Below, in pieces: positions 14,456 to 25,200 of a DNA stretch of 64,000 bases. The notes beneath the pieces were generated by a model. The model saw nothing but the letters and a program-made list of their open reading frames with translations. It was not told the DNA's origin and searched no databases. The translations under genes and the position numbers were made by a program. The stretch lies in NCBI GenBank assembly GCA_018806985.1, contig JADANN010000461.1, positions 744,001 to 808,000 on the forward strand. The letters are read 5' to 3'. Each line of letters begins with the position of its first letter. The stretch's first letter is position 1. This DNA comes from Angiostrongylus vasorum. Its lineage: Eukaryota; Nematoda; Chromadorea; Rhabditida; Metastrongylidae.

Positions 14456-16002
14456 TAGTCCAGAATTTGGAAATGTTACATGAGTTTCCACATAACTCAA
14501 AATAACCAACTTATACAAGCTTTTGGGAGTTCCAGAACCAATTCCAGTGTCGATGAGCTTATTAATTAGTAGAAAATCGACCATAATTCTTAGAATTTCA
14601 TTAATGTGGTGCTACCGTAAATCTGGTTACAGTTGAGATCTGACAAATACAATTCGAAATTCAAACCTCAGGTTGCAGAAATTAAGCGCGTTGATTAATA
14701 CTCGTTCTTGAGTAGGTAGTTCAAGAACAAGCAATGGGAAATAACCCCAAGTCAAAAAGAAATATGGCTGCATACCGAAAATATTTGTTTCGCTTTGAAA
14801 TGAATTCCTACGAAAGAGAATGTGAAGTTGAGATGCTTGAGAATACGAATAATACCTCAATATATTAATTAATATTAATACCGTACCCCAAATGGCTATA
14901 TAAATCTGCATGAGGTAAGGAAAAGCATAAGACAGAAGCAAACAGCACTAAATAGCCTGGAATAGATCAGTTTAGTAGGTACATATCCACCAAAAAAAGC
15001 CGCTATCTCCAACCCTATTTCCGTAAGTTGACGAGAAATGTCCCGGAGATTACGTGTCGAATCCAATACATACTGCGTACGGTCAAGAAATAGGCCCTGT
15101 CCATGTCATATTCATCACAAATTAGGGTCGACATAATCGACCGCCTACCCATACTACCTCGAAATCTTGGTGTGCAGTTGGTTTCTGCCTGGGACTCACG
15201 TGAATACATACGGATCCTCAAACTTCGGGACAGCAGAAAAGGTGGTCGGATGATTTCCGCAGTTCCATCACACTTCCTAATGTTGTCCGTGAAATCTTGG
15301 AAAATATACTATCCCTCGTGAATAGAAAATAGAAAAACACTCTCCACTGCACTGACTAGGTTATTATATAGTCATCCCCCTCCCTCCCACAAAACTCTGA
15401 GATTGACAGTAAGACATGATTCCCAGCCACAAATTTTGTGGTCACTTTTATCCCACCGACTAGGTAATATAATATGCAACGGATAAAAACTAGGCGTCGT
15501 TCCATTTTAAAAGCTTAGCAAATCTCAAAGTTGTCAATCTCAAAGTCAGTTCAAAGTTAAGTTAAAGTTAAGCTATTTTCAGAATCACCGTCACTCCATG
15601 ATTAAGCACACCTTTCTCCAATAACAGTACTTCCCAGCAAGTCGAGACAAAAATTTTACACAACTTTTGAAAGACTGTTCACATGGTACTCAGCCCCTAC
15701 TACATGCTTAGAAAAAAACAAAAAAGAAGTATTCATTCGCAATATCTACTTTAGCCTCCAACTGTTCTCTACAGTCGAAACGTTTATACAGAAGAGGACA
15801 AGACAGGACAAAACAACTAGTCAGGAAAATATTATTGGAATTGTTAGGAATGGAGAGGAAGCTCAACTCAAATAGTATAAATAGGTGGCATCAGATGAAA
15901 TGGTGCATACTGACAAAAGGAATAGTTCTAGCCCAGGTGAACTCACAATTTACAATCACAGTTAGGGTCACTTTTAAAACAGATATGTGGTCGTCTGCTT
16001 TC
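14456..16002. other. Intergenic between vha-15 and pus-1; nothing recognised
   Basis: I see no exon or named repeat. A 104-codon minus-strand frame at 14627-14941 is hydrophobic and AT-rich and has no supporting splice structure. Confidence 0.4.
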
Positions 16003-19000
16003 CTATTTCACTGCCACAGTTTCCGGAGTCTCAGCATCAAGTTGTTTCCCAAGGTATTCCCAGTTGTGAACCATGAGCTTTTGAACCGCAAGAAGGGCAT
16101 GATAACGTACATTTGGATCCTCTGCCGTCAATAATCGCATCACCGCTTGTTTTCCTTGGTACTGCTCAATAACACTAAAAAGAGAGGATATTCCATGTTA
16201 GATAACAATAATGTAGGATCGTAATATTGGGAATGTTGAACATAACACGTACAACAACGGATACAAAAAGCTCTCGACGTTGATCAATCTTGAGGAGCGC
16301 GCCATGCATCCGACCTCATTAAACATCGTTGGAGGCGACTGAATGCACATCTGACCTTTTCACAATAACCCGTGGTGGCCTACCGATGTATCGAGTCAGT
16401 GCTGCTATTCTCTCAGACAAGTCTGGTATCCATTTGCCAACCCCGGCGGCACGGAAGGCTTGGTGAGCCATGGGCGCGGGGTTCGATCTCGTGTGTATTG
16501 CAGGGTGTCTTCGACCACTGCGCCACACGCGCCCTTAATAATAAGAACAAATAAAGATTGCAAGAACCAGAATGAAGAACTAACGTTTTTCCTCTAGGAT
16601 AATGCCGAACATATTCACCAACGTCATGAGCTGCGACGCACAATATTAAGGGATCCTGGCTGGTTTCTAGTAATCGGATAAGGATCTTAATCAACTCGAA
16701 ATTTTTCTCATTAAAACGAGGAGCATTTTCGCGCCAGAACTTGTCAGACTTGTGGACCGGCGACCATTGAAGACGACCAGAACGAACCTTAAGTTAGGAT
16801 TGGTATAAAAATTCAGTACAGTAGTCACGCAAATATGAAACTGAACGGTTTAAACGATCGCTCAAGCCCTAACAAAAAAGGCATGAAATGATCGAAATAA
16901 CGAAAAGTAAGAGGCCAGCTTACTTCTCTGACCTCACCTCACTGCAGTACTCGTCAAACGAACTTAAGTCTTGAACAGAGAGATGGAGCTGCTCGCTTAG
17001 AAATTCAATATCTTCCTCAAGCTCTGCATCATCGTATTTCTTCGCATCCATTAGCTCCAGTGTTTTGAGCGTCTTGCACTGCACCATTTGCAATGCAGCT
17101 TCTTTTTTAATTTCACGCTCATCAACCTTCTTTAAAATATTGCTGAAAGTCGCCATAATGATACGGATAACCTGAAAATAGCAACACTTACCAGCTGCAA
17201 AACAACAAGTACTCGAGGAATGCATGAGTGCTAAAGAACTCGCCTTCTCTTTCGACGACTCTGAAAGAATATCTCCTAGTGCCTGTATAACTCCAAGTGC
17301 TGGAGCACGACGAGCAATATTGGGGTTGAATGTAAGGCACCAAAGAGCGAAGACTAGTTGGTACTGAAGCTGGAAGTTTGTTTTACCGTTGAGAGCAGCC
17401 ACAATTGACTGAATTCCTTCCGCTTCCATGAAAGCATGTCTGTAAAAGTGGAAGTTGATTTATTGCGGGTATTCGGTTCTTCAGACCATAAATAAATCAG
17501 GTGCACAACTCATATGCAACTAAAGGGATAGAATATAAATGTAATCCAGTTAAACGACCAGATGGGAAACCTGCCGGCACTGTAAATGTTCTATAACTAA
17601 TCCCATGAATACTAGTGTATGATATGACCGCCTATGTGCAACGCAAAATTGCATAATTTGCCCCTAATGGTAGAGACGGTGATTGCATGAGCTCTGGTAC
17701 AGTCTATCTGATCTCCTGTAGTGTATCTGATCTGTAAGGCGTGCGGAGACGAATACATTGGTGAAACGGGTAGACCACTATGTATTAAAAGAACACCTAG
17801 TCGGTAAACTTAAACCAAATACTCCATTAGGCACTGGACGCAGAGACATAAGGGGGAGGACTCTGAAGTACAGGTCACGATCCTCGCACGGGAATCGAGA
17901 ACACAAGCGCGCAAAATTCTCGAGGCATTCTGGATTAGTTCCAAGGATCCGAAAATGAACCGCAGGGAAGAATGCCTCATTATCATGCGTGATATTGGGC
18001 AATATATAAGCCTATTATTCTGATGAGAGGGGCATATTACGCCTCCATGTGAATTCTGTGCGGTTGGTCTCCACGCGACATACTTAGTGGAAGACTTATA
18101 GAAAGCAGTGAGTGTGCAAAGAAGCCATTTTGTGTTCAATGTGATTGAAATTTAGGTTTAGCGTTTTCCCTGTTTGATTATGGACGTATTTCGCCGATTA
18201 GATTGCTGTCAACTTGACCTTTCCAGGCTCTGAGGAAGGCGAAATCCGCCGAAACGTCAGCTTGTTCGTGAATAAGGAATAAAAATAACACCTCGTGTTT
18301 GCTCAACAAAAATAGGATCATTCAATTTTTTTCTCTCGCAGCTACCATCCACAGATGAAAAATGTTCTGCACTATGGTCTTAAAAAGTCCAAAACAGAAA
18401 AGAAGACTTTAGAAAAACTGCACACAGTACAATGGGGGTGGAGTTTTCCGATGTCTATTAAGTTCTCAATTCTTGATGTAATTCAGTTGCCAAGAAATTA
18501 CCGTCAGTCATTGAAAAACCAACGTTGTCACCAATCTGTTAAGAACAAAATAACCCTTTAGAAAAACTGCAAAGTTCTCTAGATCGATAGGACAAGGTTT
18601 CCGATGTGAGTCAGTTAAGCTGTCAACCATTCGTATAGCACAGAGAAAAAAGCACGTCATTTGTTAACAACAAACACGAAGACCACCTGTAAGGGTCGAT
18701 CCGGAGCATCATTTGCAGACAACGGGCAGTAGTATTCATATACTCGTTTGCCTAAATAAGAAAACGATAAAAAGAAAATGTATTAAAGAACTAAGTTAAG
18801 CGAATGAGGAAAATTAAGACATTGGAAATTAACCGTTGCGCTCTTCAGCTGGTCTTTCAGAAAAGAAAAATAATAGTTTAGTTCAGATCCTTCCATAAGA
18901 GTTGTTCCAAAGCACGCAAGTTTAGCGATGATAGAACTCATCTGAAATTTAGCCCAACAAACATAGGAAGAACAGTGGAAAAATATCTAAAACATGGTAC

Positions 19001-21538
19001 TACTCCTTGACTGACCTGATTGACAATAAAATTGTCCTGCCTTTGAAGAATTCCAAGAAACCACGACCACACTGTACGTTTCTGTCTTTTAGCGGCATTG
19101 TGAAAAATCTCGACACGACTCTTGTCCTCCTAAACACCCATGTAACCAATAAAAGCGTCAATAACAACGAAATCTTAATCCAATTAGAACTGCCTTCAGG
19201 AAATCAGACAGCTAATTACTAGATTGCTTCAAGAATTGTTTGATTCGCATATCCAGTTATTGACGTCTTAGTTAAAATGACCATTCCTTGCCTCACCACT
19301 CTCCCCCCTCTTTTTTTTAAAAAACCACTTTAAAGCATAAGTTCCGGTCCACATCCACACTTCTATACTAATACTACTGATTTCACACTAGCTTTATTCA
19401 TCCTATGTAATCAGAATAGAAAAAAAGCATCCACAAACTGTTTTCTGAACGAATTAAAAAATTGAAGATGAGCATCAGAAACAAATCGTAATGTTAACGT
19501 TGCACTTGGCATAGAAGAGGTGCGTATAACGTTATGATGACTTCAAAAGTTTTTCAATGGAGATGCCTTGGAAATGAGCGTGGAGAAGAACCTAACGAAA
19601 TCGACTGTGATCACTTGAAGACAGGAACAAATCTATACAGACTAAAGAATTAAAAAAAGAAAACACTTAACAGACGACTGCTCTATCAAATGAATACAGA
19701 AGTAAAGGTGATCATGAAATAAGTCTGCTACACAACAAAAATTTTTCGTATCACCAGTGTGTAGCGGGCATGTGCAGCACAATGATCGGAGACACTGTGC
19801 AATACACATGGGAGCAACCCGCACGCCCCAAATTCACCAAGCCTTCCTGTGTAGCGGGCATGTGCAGCACAATGATCGGAGACACTGTGCAATACACATG
19901 GGAGCAACCCGCACGCCCCAAATTCACCAAGCCTTCCATCCCTCCTGGTTCGGCAGATTGGTATGAGATTTGTCTGGGAGGGTAGCAGCACTGGCTCGAT
20001 ACATCGGTAGGCCACCGCGAGTCATTCTAAAGGCCAGATATGCATTCCACCACCTCCAAACGACGTTTAATGAAGTCGAATGTATGGTGCATCCCTCATG
20101 GACTGGTTAACGACGACAGCTTTATCTTTTGTCCTTTTTATCACTATTCTGACGTAATAAAGAGAAGGATTCTGATCAACAATGTAAAACGGTTGGATAA
20201 TAAAGGTTAATCGGAAACCTTCCTGGAACCAAAAGTGCATGGAGAAAATATTATGTGATCAGCACAAGGAATCACCAAGGTAGACAGACGGAATTATCCG
20301 CTATACTATCGTGAATTCTGGCATAACGGACGTATGAGAAAGTTTCAGGACGTCTATCACCGTCAAAGAACAACCGAAATGCACCAATTCCTCTTGACTG
20401 GTAACGCGAAAGCACAAGTCGCATTGTCAAAGCAACGCTTTTAGGAATTAAAACACAAAAGGTTCATCCCGAATACCTAATACTTTTTTGGTAAAATCTA
20501 CTATAGCCAAACGGCAGCCAAAGTTCTTCCAAAAGATTCGTGCCCTCTAAATCATAGAATTTTGTATTAACAAAAGAAACATATGTATCGTTGGCAAAGA
20601 TGTGTGAATTGCAACTTATTACCTAGATTAAACAAACAACTGTGGACCAGCGACTCGGATCATCGGCTCTGATGACGTCGAAGACGTCCAAATGTTAGCC
20701 GAATAAAGATTATTTACCAACCTCGTGTAAGCCCAACAATTTAAACACATGTTAAAATACGTGCGTTTAAAGTCGGAAGTAAAACCGATAAGGCTTCTCA
20801 GACAACCTAATAGAAATTAATAAATGTAAATAATAACTAAGTAATAAATAATTAAGCTTGATAGACGTACCTGGAGCATGTCGTCAAGCAGAGTGAGCAC
20901 ATAACGCACGTTTTGGTCCTTAGCTACGTTCGTGATGAGATTCACAATTGTCCTCGCCGCCTGACTGTTGGCATCATTGGCGGCCAACACAGCATCCCGT
21001 TCCTCTTTACTCTAGAAAAAACAAATCAGATTTAAGCGGCTATTTTGATTTGGTGAACTAGATACTTAGGAATACTAGGAAGCCCTAAAATGAACTAATC
21101 ACTGTGGTCAACGTCTGGTAATATAAGTTGAAGAGTAACAAAAACAGTAGAAAAAGGTAGCACAACTCTTGAATAGAAGGAATAAATGGTGATATGTATG
21201 CATCAATTAAAGTAAACACATAAATGACTACTTCAAAACCTTTACGAACATCTGAATGTGCGTTATAAAAAATGGATCTTCAGCAAAAAAAAACCTTGGC
21301 TGCTTCGTAGGCCGAAATGAAGTTATAGTCTTCTTGAGGGATCATCTGCGAACGAAGGTACGAACCCCAACTGGGTTTCGTAGCTCGCACCTTAGAATAT
21401 TAAGAACATTTACTGTACTGAAGAAAAAAAGGTGAAGACAGGATACTGATCGAGAAGTACCTCGGCAGCTTCAAGTTGTAGCCTCGATGTGGCATTGATC
21501 ATATCCACCGCTGGAATGACGTGTGCCAATTCCGCCAT
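16003..21538 (-). CDS. vha-15: V-type proton ATPase subunit H
   Basis: This encodes the regulatory subunit of the peripheral V1 sector, which couples V1 to V0 and restrains ATP hydrolysis by free V1. It acts on the cytosolic face of acidic organelles and epithelial membranes. Ten exons, 5' to 3', are 21538-21461, 21390-21295, 21011-20871, 19129-19016, 18941-18834, 18751-18687, 17439-17244, 17171-16938, 16787-16585 and 16174-16003. They total 1407 nt, or 468 aa, the normal size for the family, and phases agree at all nine junctions. Diagnostic stretches are [15 protein letters not shown] (exon 2), [10 protein letters not shown] (exon 5), ARCLQMMLR (exon 6), [15 protein letters not shown] and [16 protein letters not shown] (exon 9), and [19 protein letters not shown] (exon 10). 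The intron between exons 7 and 8 has a GC donor. Introns host two SINEs, a Penelope-like relic and hammerhead-like motifs. All seem intronic and harmless. Confidence 0.96.
16267..16534 (-). repeat. Family A SINE in the last vha-15 intron
   Basis: This is a near full-length reverse-complement copy. The tail complement is at the left (AAAGCTCTCGACGTTGATCA) and the tRNA-like head at the right (GCGCCACACGCGCCC). It fills most of the 410-nt intron 16175-16584, in the same sense as the gene. Confidence 0.9.
17172..17243 (-). other. Candidate GC-AG intron of vha-15, open in frame
   Basis: Between SSKEK and [11 protein letters not shown] the sequence has GCGAGT at the donor and TATTTTCAG at the acceptor. 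It is 72 nt, divisible by three, and has no stop, so retention would add 24 residues. Removal gives the conserved junction of the family. An internal GTAAGT lies only 20 nt before the acceptor and is too close to serve as donor. Confidence 0.7.
17660..18040 (+). mobile_element. Penelope-like element relic: GIY-YIG endonuclease
   Basis: Plus-strand translation across indels gives TVYLISCS, then [21 protein letters not shown] and NTPLG, later [20 protein letters not shown] and a C-terminal GQYISLLF. The [13 protein letters not shown] pair and the LEAFWI and PKMNRR blocks are typical of the GIY-YIG endonuclease domain of Penelope-like retroelements. At least two frame changes and internal stops show that it is dead. 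The reverse transcriptase part is absent. It lies antisense in the vha-15 intron between the exons starting at 17439 and ending at 18687, and is followed directly by the tail repeat with a hammerhead-like motif. Confidence 0.78.
18140..18318 (+). repeat. Penelope-type tail repeat
   Basis: The unit starts at GGTTTAGCGTTTTC and ends near CTCGTGTTTGCTCAAC. The same unit occurs at 61455-61640 and 61835-62000 (plus) and 61145-61300 (minus), with more distant relatives near 20640 and 24880. Its position just downstream of the GIY-YIG relic suggests that it is the terminal repeat of that element. Confidence 0.75.
18225..18263 (+). ncRNA. Candidate hammerhead ribozyme (Penelope-associated)
   Basis: In order the sequence has AGGCT (stem I 5' strand), CTGAGGA (fits CUGANGA), one extra A, GGCG-AAATC-CGCC (stem II, 4 bp), GAAAC, GTC (cleavage triplet) and AGCTT (stem I 3' strand, 5 pairs including G-U with AGGCT). 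Stem III is reduced to A-C/G-U with no loop, the minimal form described for Penelope-like elements and expected to work as a dimer. The extra A before stem II departs from the canonical core and could lower activity. An identical 39-nt copy is at 61912-61950. Confidence 0.62.
19758..20137 (+). repeat. Family A SINE with tandemly duplicated head
   Basis: The first 90 bp of this copy (19758-19847) is repeated exactly at 19848-19937. The usual body and a tail ending in CAGCTTTATC follow. It lies in the vha-15 intron between the exons starting at 19129 and ending at 20871. Confidence 0.9.
20664..20701 (+). ncRNA. Diverged hammerhead-like motif
   Basis: CGGCT and AGCCG form a perfect 5-bp stem I around CTGATGA, followed by CGTC-GAA-GACG as a 4-bp stem II. 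The next block reads CAAATGTT where GAAACGTC is expected, so the conserved G12 and triplet are altered. The downstream ACCTCGTGT also matches the tail repeat. It is probably an old, inactive relative, and it lies in a vha-15 intron. Confidence 0.4.
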
Positions 21539-21556
21539 CTGAAAAGCGTGAATGGC
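21539..21556 (-). promoter_or_regulatory. Trans-splice acceptor abutting the vha-15 ATG
   Basis: CACGCTTTTCAG is followed immediately by the initiator ATG on the minus strand, which leaves no 5' UTR downstream of a spliced leader. Use as a trans-splice site is inferred from nematode practice. Confidence 0.55.
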
Positions 21557-21844
21557 TCACCTGAATAAACAACCGCCCCCAAAAGTACGATAAAAGCAAG
21601 GAACGGTGGGTAACACTTTCAAAAATCAATGCGACACTATAACCATACGGTACCAAATCAGGGGGCAAGACAGACGAATCCTAGTAATGAGCAGTCTCTG
21701 GTAGTAAAGAAACGTAGAACGTTGGAAACATGAGACTTACATTGAACCTAATTCCTGAACCAAGCCAAAACATCACAATTTCCAGAAAAAAAATGTTACA
21801 TCCCAAAGCCAACAACTATAGACTTGGTTCTAGCCAAATGATGA

Positions 21845-22205
21845 CCCGACCTCACTGCTTGAGCGAGTCCCAGCACAATCTCCACTTTTTTCGGAGTTTT
21901 GCTGGTTTAGCCATTGTGGTTCCCTGGAATCCCGAAGTCAGCCTGGCCAAACTATCGCCACCACCGCAGGCAGTCACCGCCCTTGTGTATCAGAGGGAGA
22001 TTTCCCACCATCAGACTAATTTGATACCAGGACGGCGGTGGATCCTGGTACTGTTTTAGTTTTAGCTGGGCTTCCTGATGAAAACACCGGAATCCTCAGC
22101 TGGGGAGACCTACCAAGGGGAAGATTCCCAGCTGTACATCGCACCCCGACACCCGGGAACACCTGCCATTCACGATGAGGGAGGTAAACCGTTAGGAGGT
22201 GCTAC
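21845..22205 (+). repeat. Family B repeat, near full length
   Basis: The copy runs from GAGCGAGTCCCAGCACAATC through CCTGGAATCCCGAAGTCAGC and CAGAGGGAGATTTCCCACC to AAACCGTTAGGAGG. It lies between the NUS1 and vha-15 coding regions. Confidence 0.85.
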
Positions 22206-23049
22206 AGAGATACTACGTATTACTACTTTATACATACTGGAAACTAAGTGAAATAAAACGGAAAGCGAGTTCCAGGATGGAAAAGTGTGACTCTCCGATA
22301 GTAGCGACATGAACCTGTGGAATTTCCGATAGCACTCCTAACTATTTAAATATTAGTAAATTGGAATAGCAAACAGCAAACACCACTATGATCAGTAATT
22401 GCTACAAAACACATTAAACAACTGGAGCTAACCAGTTACCTCCTGAGGTTAAATCAATAACGAAGTTGAAAATGGAAAACCAACAATCAGTGACCGACCA
22501 CGATCACAATCGTTTCGGGACCACCAACGATTGAGGAAACTCGTCCGAATGCAGAACTTCGCGGTCGACCGCGACCCGCTGGTATGGGCTACGTTGTGCT
22601 ACCAGGGTCTGGGTCATTTGTTTTTTAACACGGTGGCTCCAGTTCCTAATCACCTTACGCTAGTAAAAAGTGGCCAACAAGCTTAAGCCGATCTCAGCTT
22701 TGTGTGGAAGCCACTTTAGTACGCAATCACAATGATTAGGAATCAATATTTTATCGAATTGTACAACTCACAACAACTTCAAGATTCATAACAAATATAA
22801 CCTCCATATTAAACAACGAAATCGTAAAAAAACGAACAACAACTTAACACTGAGACACAGAAGAAGTGTCTTGGAAGAAGTACGTTGTGTGATTTTCTAA
22901 AGCTTTTAAACCCAACAACTAACACGAAACTTTTGGTGAAACTTAGAAGGAGAAGTACTATTGTTATGCGAAACCTTAGCGGCCTCAGTCGTACTTATAG
23001 CATCATTAAAGTGCTCTAATGAGTAACGTTAAAGTTCACTATGTGATTT
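22206..23049. other. Intergenic NUS1-vha-15, nothing recognised
   Basis: No exon or named repeat is visible. Confidence 0.4.
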
Positions 23050-24397
23050 TTACTTCCCGAGTCGTATTTCCCGCTTACTGAATGTCTCTAGACACTGCTC
23101 GAATGCTGACCTAGTACATGGTAACGACTGAACAGGAACGATCTCCGTCACATGTAAACACCAAGGAGGATATCCGGATAATGTAGGAGCGTTCCCAACC
23201 TGTAAAAATCATTGGGAAGTTAGTAAAAGGCGATATAGGGGGAGAACAGACAGAGCTCCCGCTTTCAAAAGAGAAGTAAGCAAATGAATACAGAAAGATA
23301 TAACCTGAATAAGGAGCTCAGGTTCACAAAGAGAGTATTTCGAGGCTAAATGAGAGGTAACATCTGCAATTGAGATTGGCGTTACAGATGATGAAAGCTG
23401 CAATAGTAACCTTTTCAGAATGGGTATATCAAACAAGGATAAAGCTCTTTCTGTAGGCGCAGAAAAGGATTCAAAACCTTAAAAAATCACTAACTAAACT
23501 AATTCACCACCTCACGACACGCTTCAACCAAGACAGGCCGTCCAGAATTGGTCGTGAGCAGCTGGACAAACAGCTGATACAATGAAAAGTCCGTGGCAGT
23601 TTCAGTACAACCAGCAATCATTCGTATTCGCTTCTTCTTACAAAACGCTGAAAGTTCATGAACCAAGTCCGAATAGTCGTTCAGGGCATCGTAGATGGTT
23701 AGCCGACGTATATTTGCCCCGAGGCAAGCATCCAGCAACGACATTAAGGGGGCCTACAGCTGTTTAAGAATGCAAAATACGACAAAACCCCATGAACACC
23801 TCGAAAATGGAATATATTGATTGGTTTTATTAGGTTTTTAACCACAGATGATAAGTCTTCCTCAGACTGAGTTGTTTTCTACGCAAACAGCTTATCCTGA
23901 ATCTAAGATTCCTAACTGAAGGGAAAACACTTTAAGGACAAAAGTAAGGATAAAGCTGTTGGCGTTGATTAATCCCTAAGGGATACGCCATTCATTCGAC
24001 TTCATTAAGCATCACTGGAGGTGAGTGAATGCATATCTGGCCTTTACAATGACTCGCAGTGGCCTACCTATGTATCGAGTCAGTGCTGTTATCCTCCCAG
24101 ACAAGTGTGGTACCAATTTGCCTACCCCGCAGGTATGGAAGACTAGGTGCACCAGGGGCGCGGGGATCGATCCCATGTGTATTGCAGAGCGCGTCCGACC
24201 ACTGCGCTACACGCGCCCTCGAGAAATACTCTACACAAGATAAATGGAGCATATACGTTTATACCAAAGCATAAAATACTCCCAATTGCACCAAAGAACT
24301 TTTACCATGATAGAAAACCAAAACTAACTTTCTTCAACGGCTGATTATTGATGACGATTGCAACATGTGCTGGAGTTTTGTTTAGCCGATTGGCACT
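23050..24397 (-). CDS. NUS1: Dehydrodolichyl diphosphate synthase subunit NUS1/NgBR, C-terminal domain
   Basis: NUS1 pairs with the catalytic cis-prenyltransferase (DHDDS) at the ER to make dolichol for glycosylation. Exons, 5' to 3', are 24397-24329, 23753-23516, 23450-23305 and 23199-23050, with agreeing phases, encoding about 200 aa. NKTPAHVAIVI matches the start of the conserved domain, LLDACLGANIRRLTIYD matches the helix-strand that carries SVYD in vertebrates, and GYPPWCLHVTEIV and the terminal EIRLGK contain the RxG motif near the C-terminus that is needed for catalysis. The first listed exon begins inside the domain, so the N-terminal membrane part must lie upstream. An open exon-like frame (24613-24428) is a possible but unproved candidate. 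A SINE occupies one intron. Confidence 0.82.
23949..24219 (-). repeat. Family A SINE in a NUS1 intron
   Basis: This is a full reverse copy, with the tail complement at the left and the head ending at CTACACGCGCCC. It lies between the exons starting at 23753 and ending at 24329. Confidence 0.88.
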
Positions 24398-24427
24398 CTG
24401 AAAAACTAGAAATTTTTATATAACAAG

Positions 24428-24613
24428 TTAGTTTATAAAGTTACCACCAAAATCTATCGCTTCATTTGCTTGCAAGGGAGGACGGTTTCCCAGTAAGCAG
24501 TTTATGGAATCTTTTGAATGCAGAACAAGAATACAACTGCACTTGTGTCTAGATGGATGATTACTGATCACTTTTCTTCGTAATTCTTCAACATATTCAG
24601 GATTCACGAACAC
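24428..24613 (-). CDS. Unrecognised open frame, possible upstream exon of NUS1
   Basis: A 61-codon frame contains NPEYVEELRRKV and CSCILVLHSKDS. It lies 31 nt upstream of the first certain NUS1 exon, and a GTAACT donor near 24430 could make a very short intron. No membrane segment is seen, so it does not look like the usual NUS1 N-terminus. Its upstream edge is cut by an RTE fragment at about 24609. Confidence 0.3.
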   Translation of the reverse strand: MFVNPEYVEELRRKVISNHPSRHKCSCILVLHSKDSINCLLGNRPPLQANEAIDFGGNFIN

Positions 24614-24870
24614 GTATTGTGCATGAACGACAACCGATAGACAACAGCTGTTAGTGACTGGATTGCTCCGAATGTCAAACGTACTGCAGGAAGACCACCG
24701 ACTCGATGATCAGAGTTCTTCACGAAAAGCCAAGAAGAAAGATATCATGCTCAACTAGTCCCTATAGCGAGCAGAACCCACTGGGCTACTCTTGCACATG
24801 ACAAGGAAAAATAGAATATTTGCTGGAATTCGCTCGAGTTACTCGGCGATCAACAGGATTACACAGTGCT
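24609..24870 (+). mobile_element. RTE 3' fragment
   Basis: The fragment starts at GAACACGTATTGTGCATGAA and matches the 3' end of RTE through AGTGACTGGATTGCTC, GTCAAACGTACTGCAGGAAG and CAGAGTTCTTCACGAAAAGC to CTCGAGTTACTCGGCGATCA. It is a 5'-truncated insertion directly upstream of the NUS1 region. Confidence 0.82.
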
Positions 24871-24879
24871 TCAATGGGC

Positions 24880-25125
24880 ATGCTTAACAGAACTTTTGGT
24901 TTTGGTGAGACACGAGACTCCCATTCACCATTTAAGAAAACCTTGTTACTGAGACTAAAAACTACATGCGAAATCCACAAGTTTGGAAAAGGCTTCTCTG
25001 TTGCTGAATAAGAAAGACTATATGTAAAATCCACAAAAGTCTGGAAAAAGGCTTCCCATCGAGTCCCACTCGTAACAGTACGGCTATGAGGAAGACGAAA
25101 ACGCCGAAACGTCAGCCATCGACCA
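24880..25125 (+). repeat. Diverged Penelope-type tail with hammerhead-like motif
   Basis: At 25082-25117 the sequence has GGCT/AGCC (4-bp stem I), ATGAGGA in place of CTGAGGA, a weakened stem II (GACG/CGCC) and the conserved CGAAACGTC. The C-to-A change in the core should abolish cleavage. Confidence 0.5.
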
Positions 25126-25200
25126 ACGACACCAACAACAACGACTACTACAACAACGACGACAACACCGACAACTTGCACCAACTCGTCAGCTCATCAA
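25126..25200. repeat. Low-complexity ACAACGAC tract
   Basis: An imperfect trinucleotide-like repeat of ACA, ACG and ACT is read as poly-Thr/Asn on one strand and poly-Val on the other. The open frames across it are compositional. Confidence 0.8.

Noticed and set aside
14627..14941. Hydrophobic 104-codon minus-strand frame that resembles a membrane protein
   Set aside because: AT-rich composition explains the hydrophobicity. No splice partners or recognisable family motifs are present.
24786..25184. 132-codon minus-strand frame with poly-Val
   Set aside because: It crosses an RTE fragment, a decayed Penelope tail and the low-complexity ACA/ACG tract, and its composition comes from the repeats.
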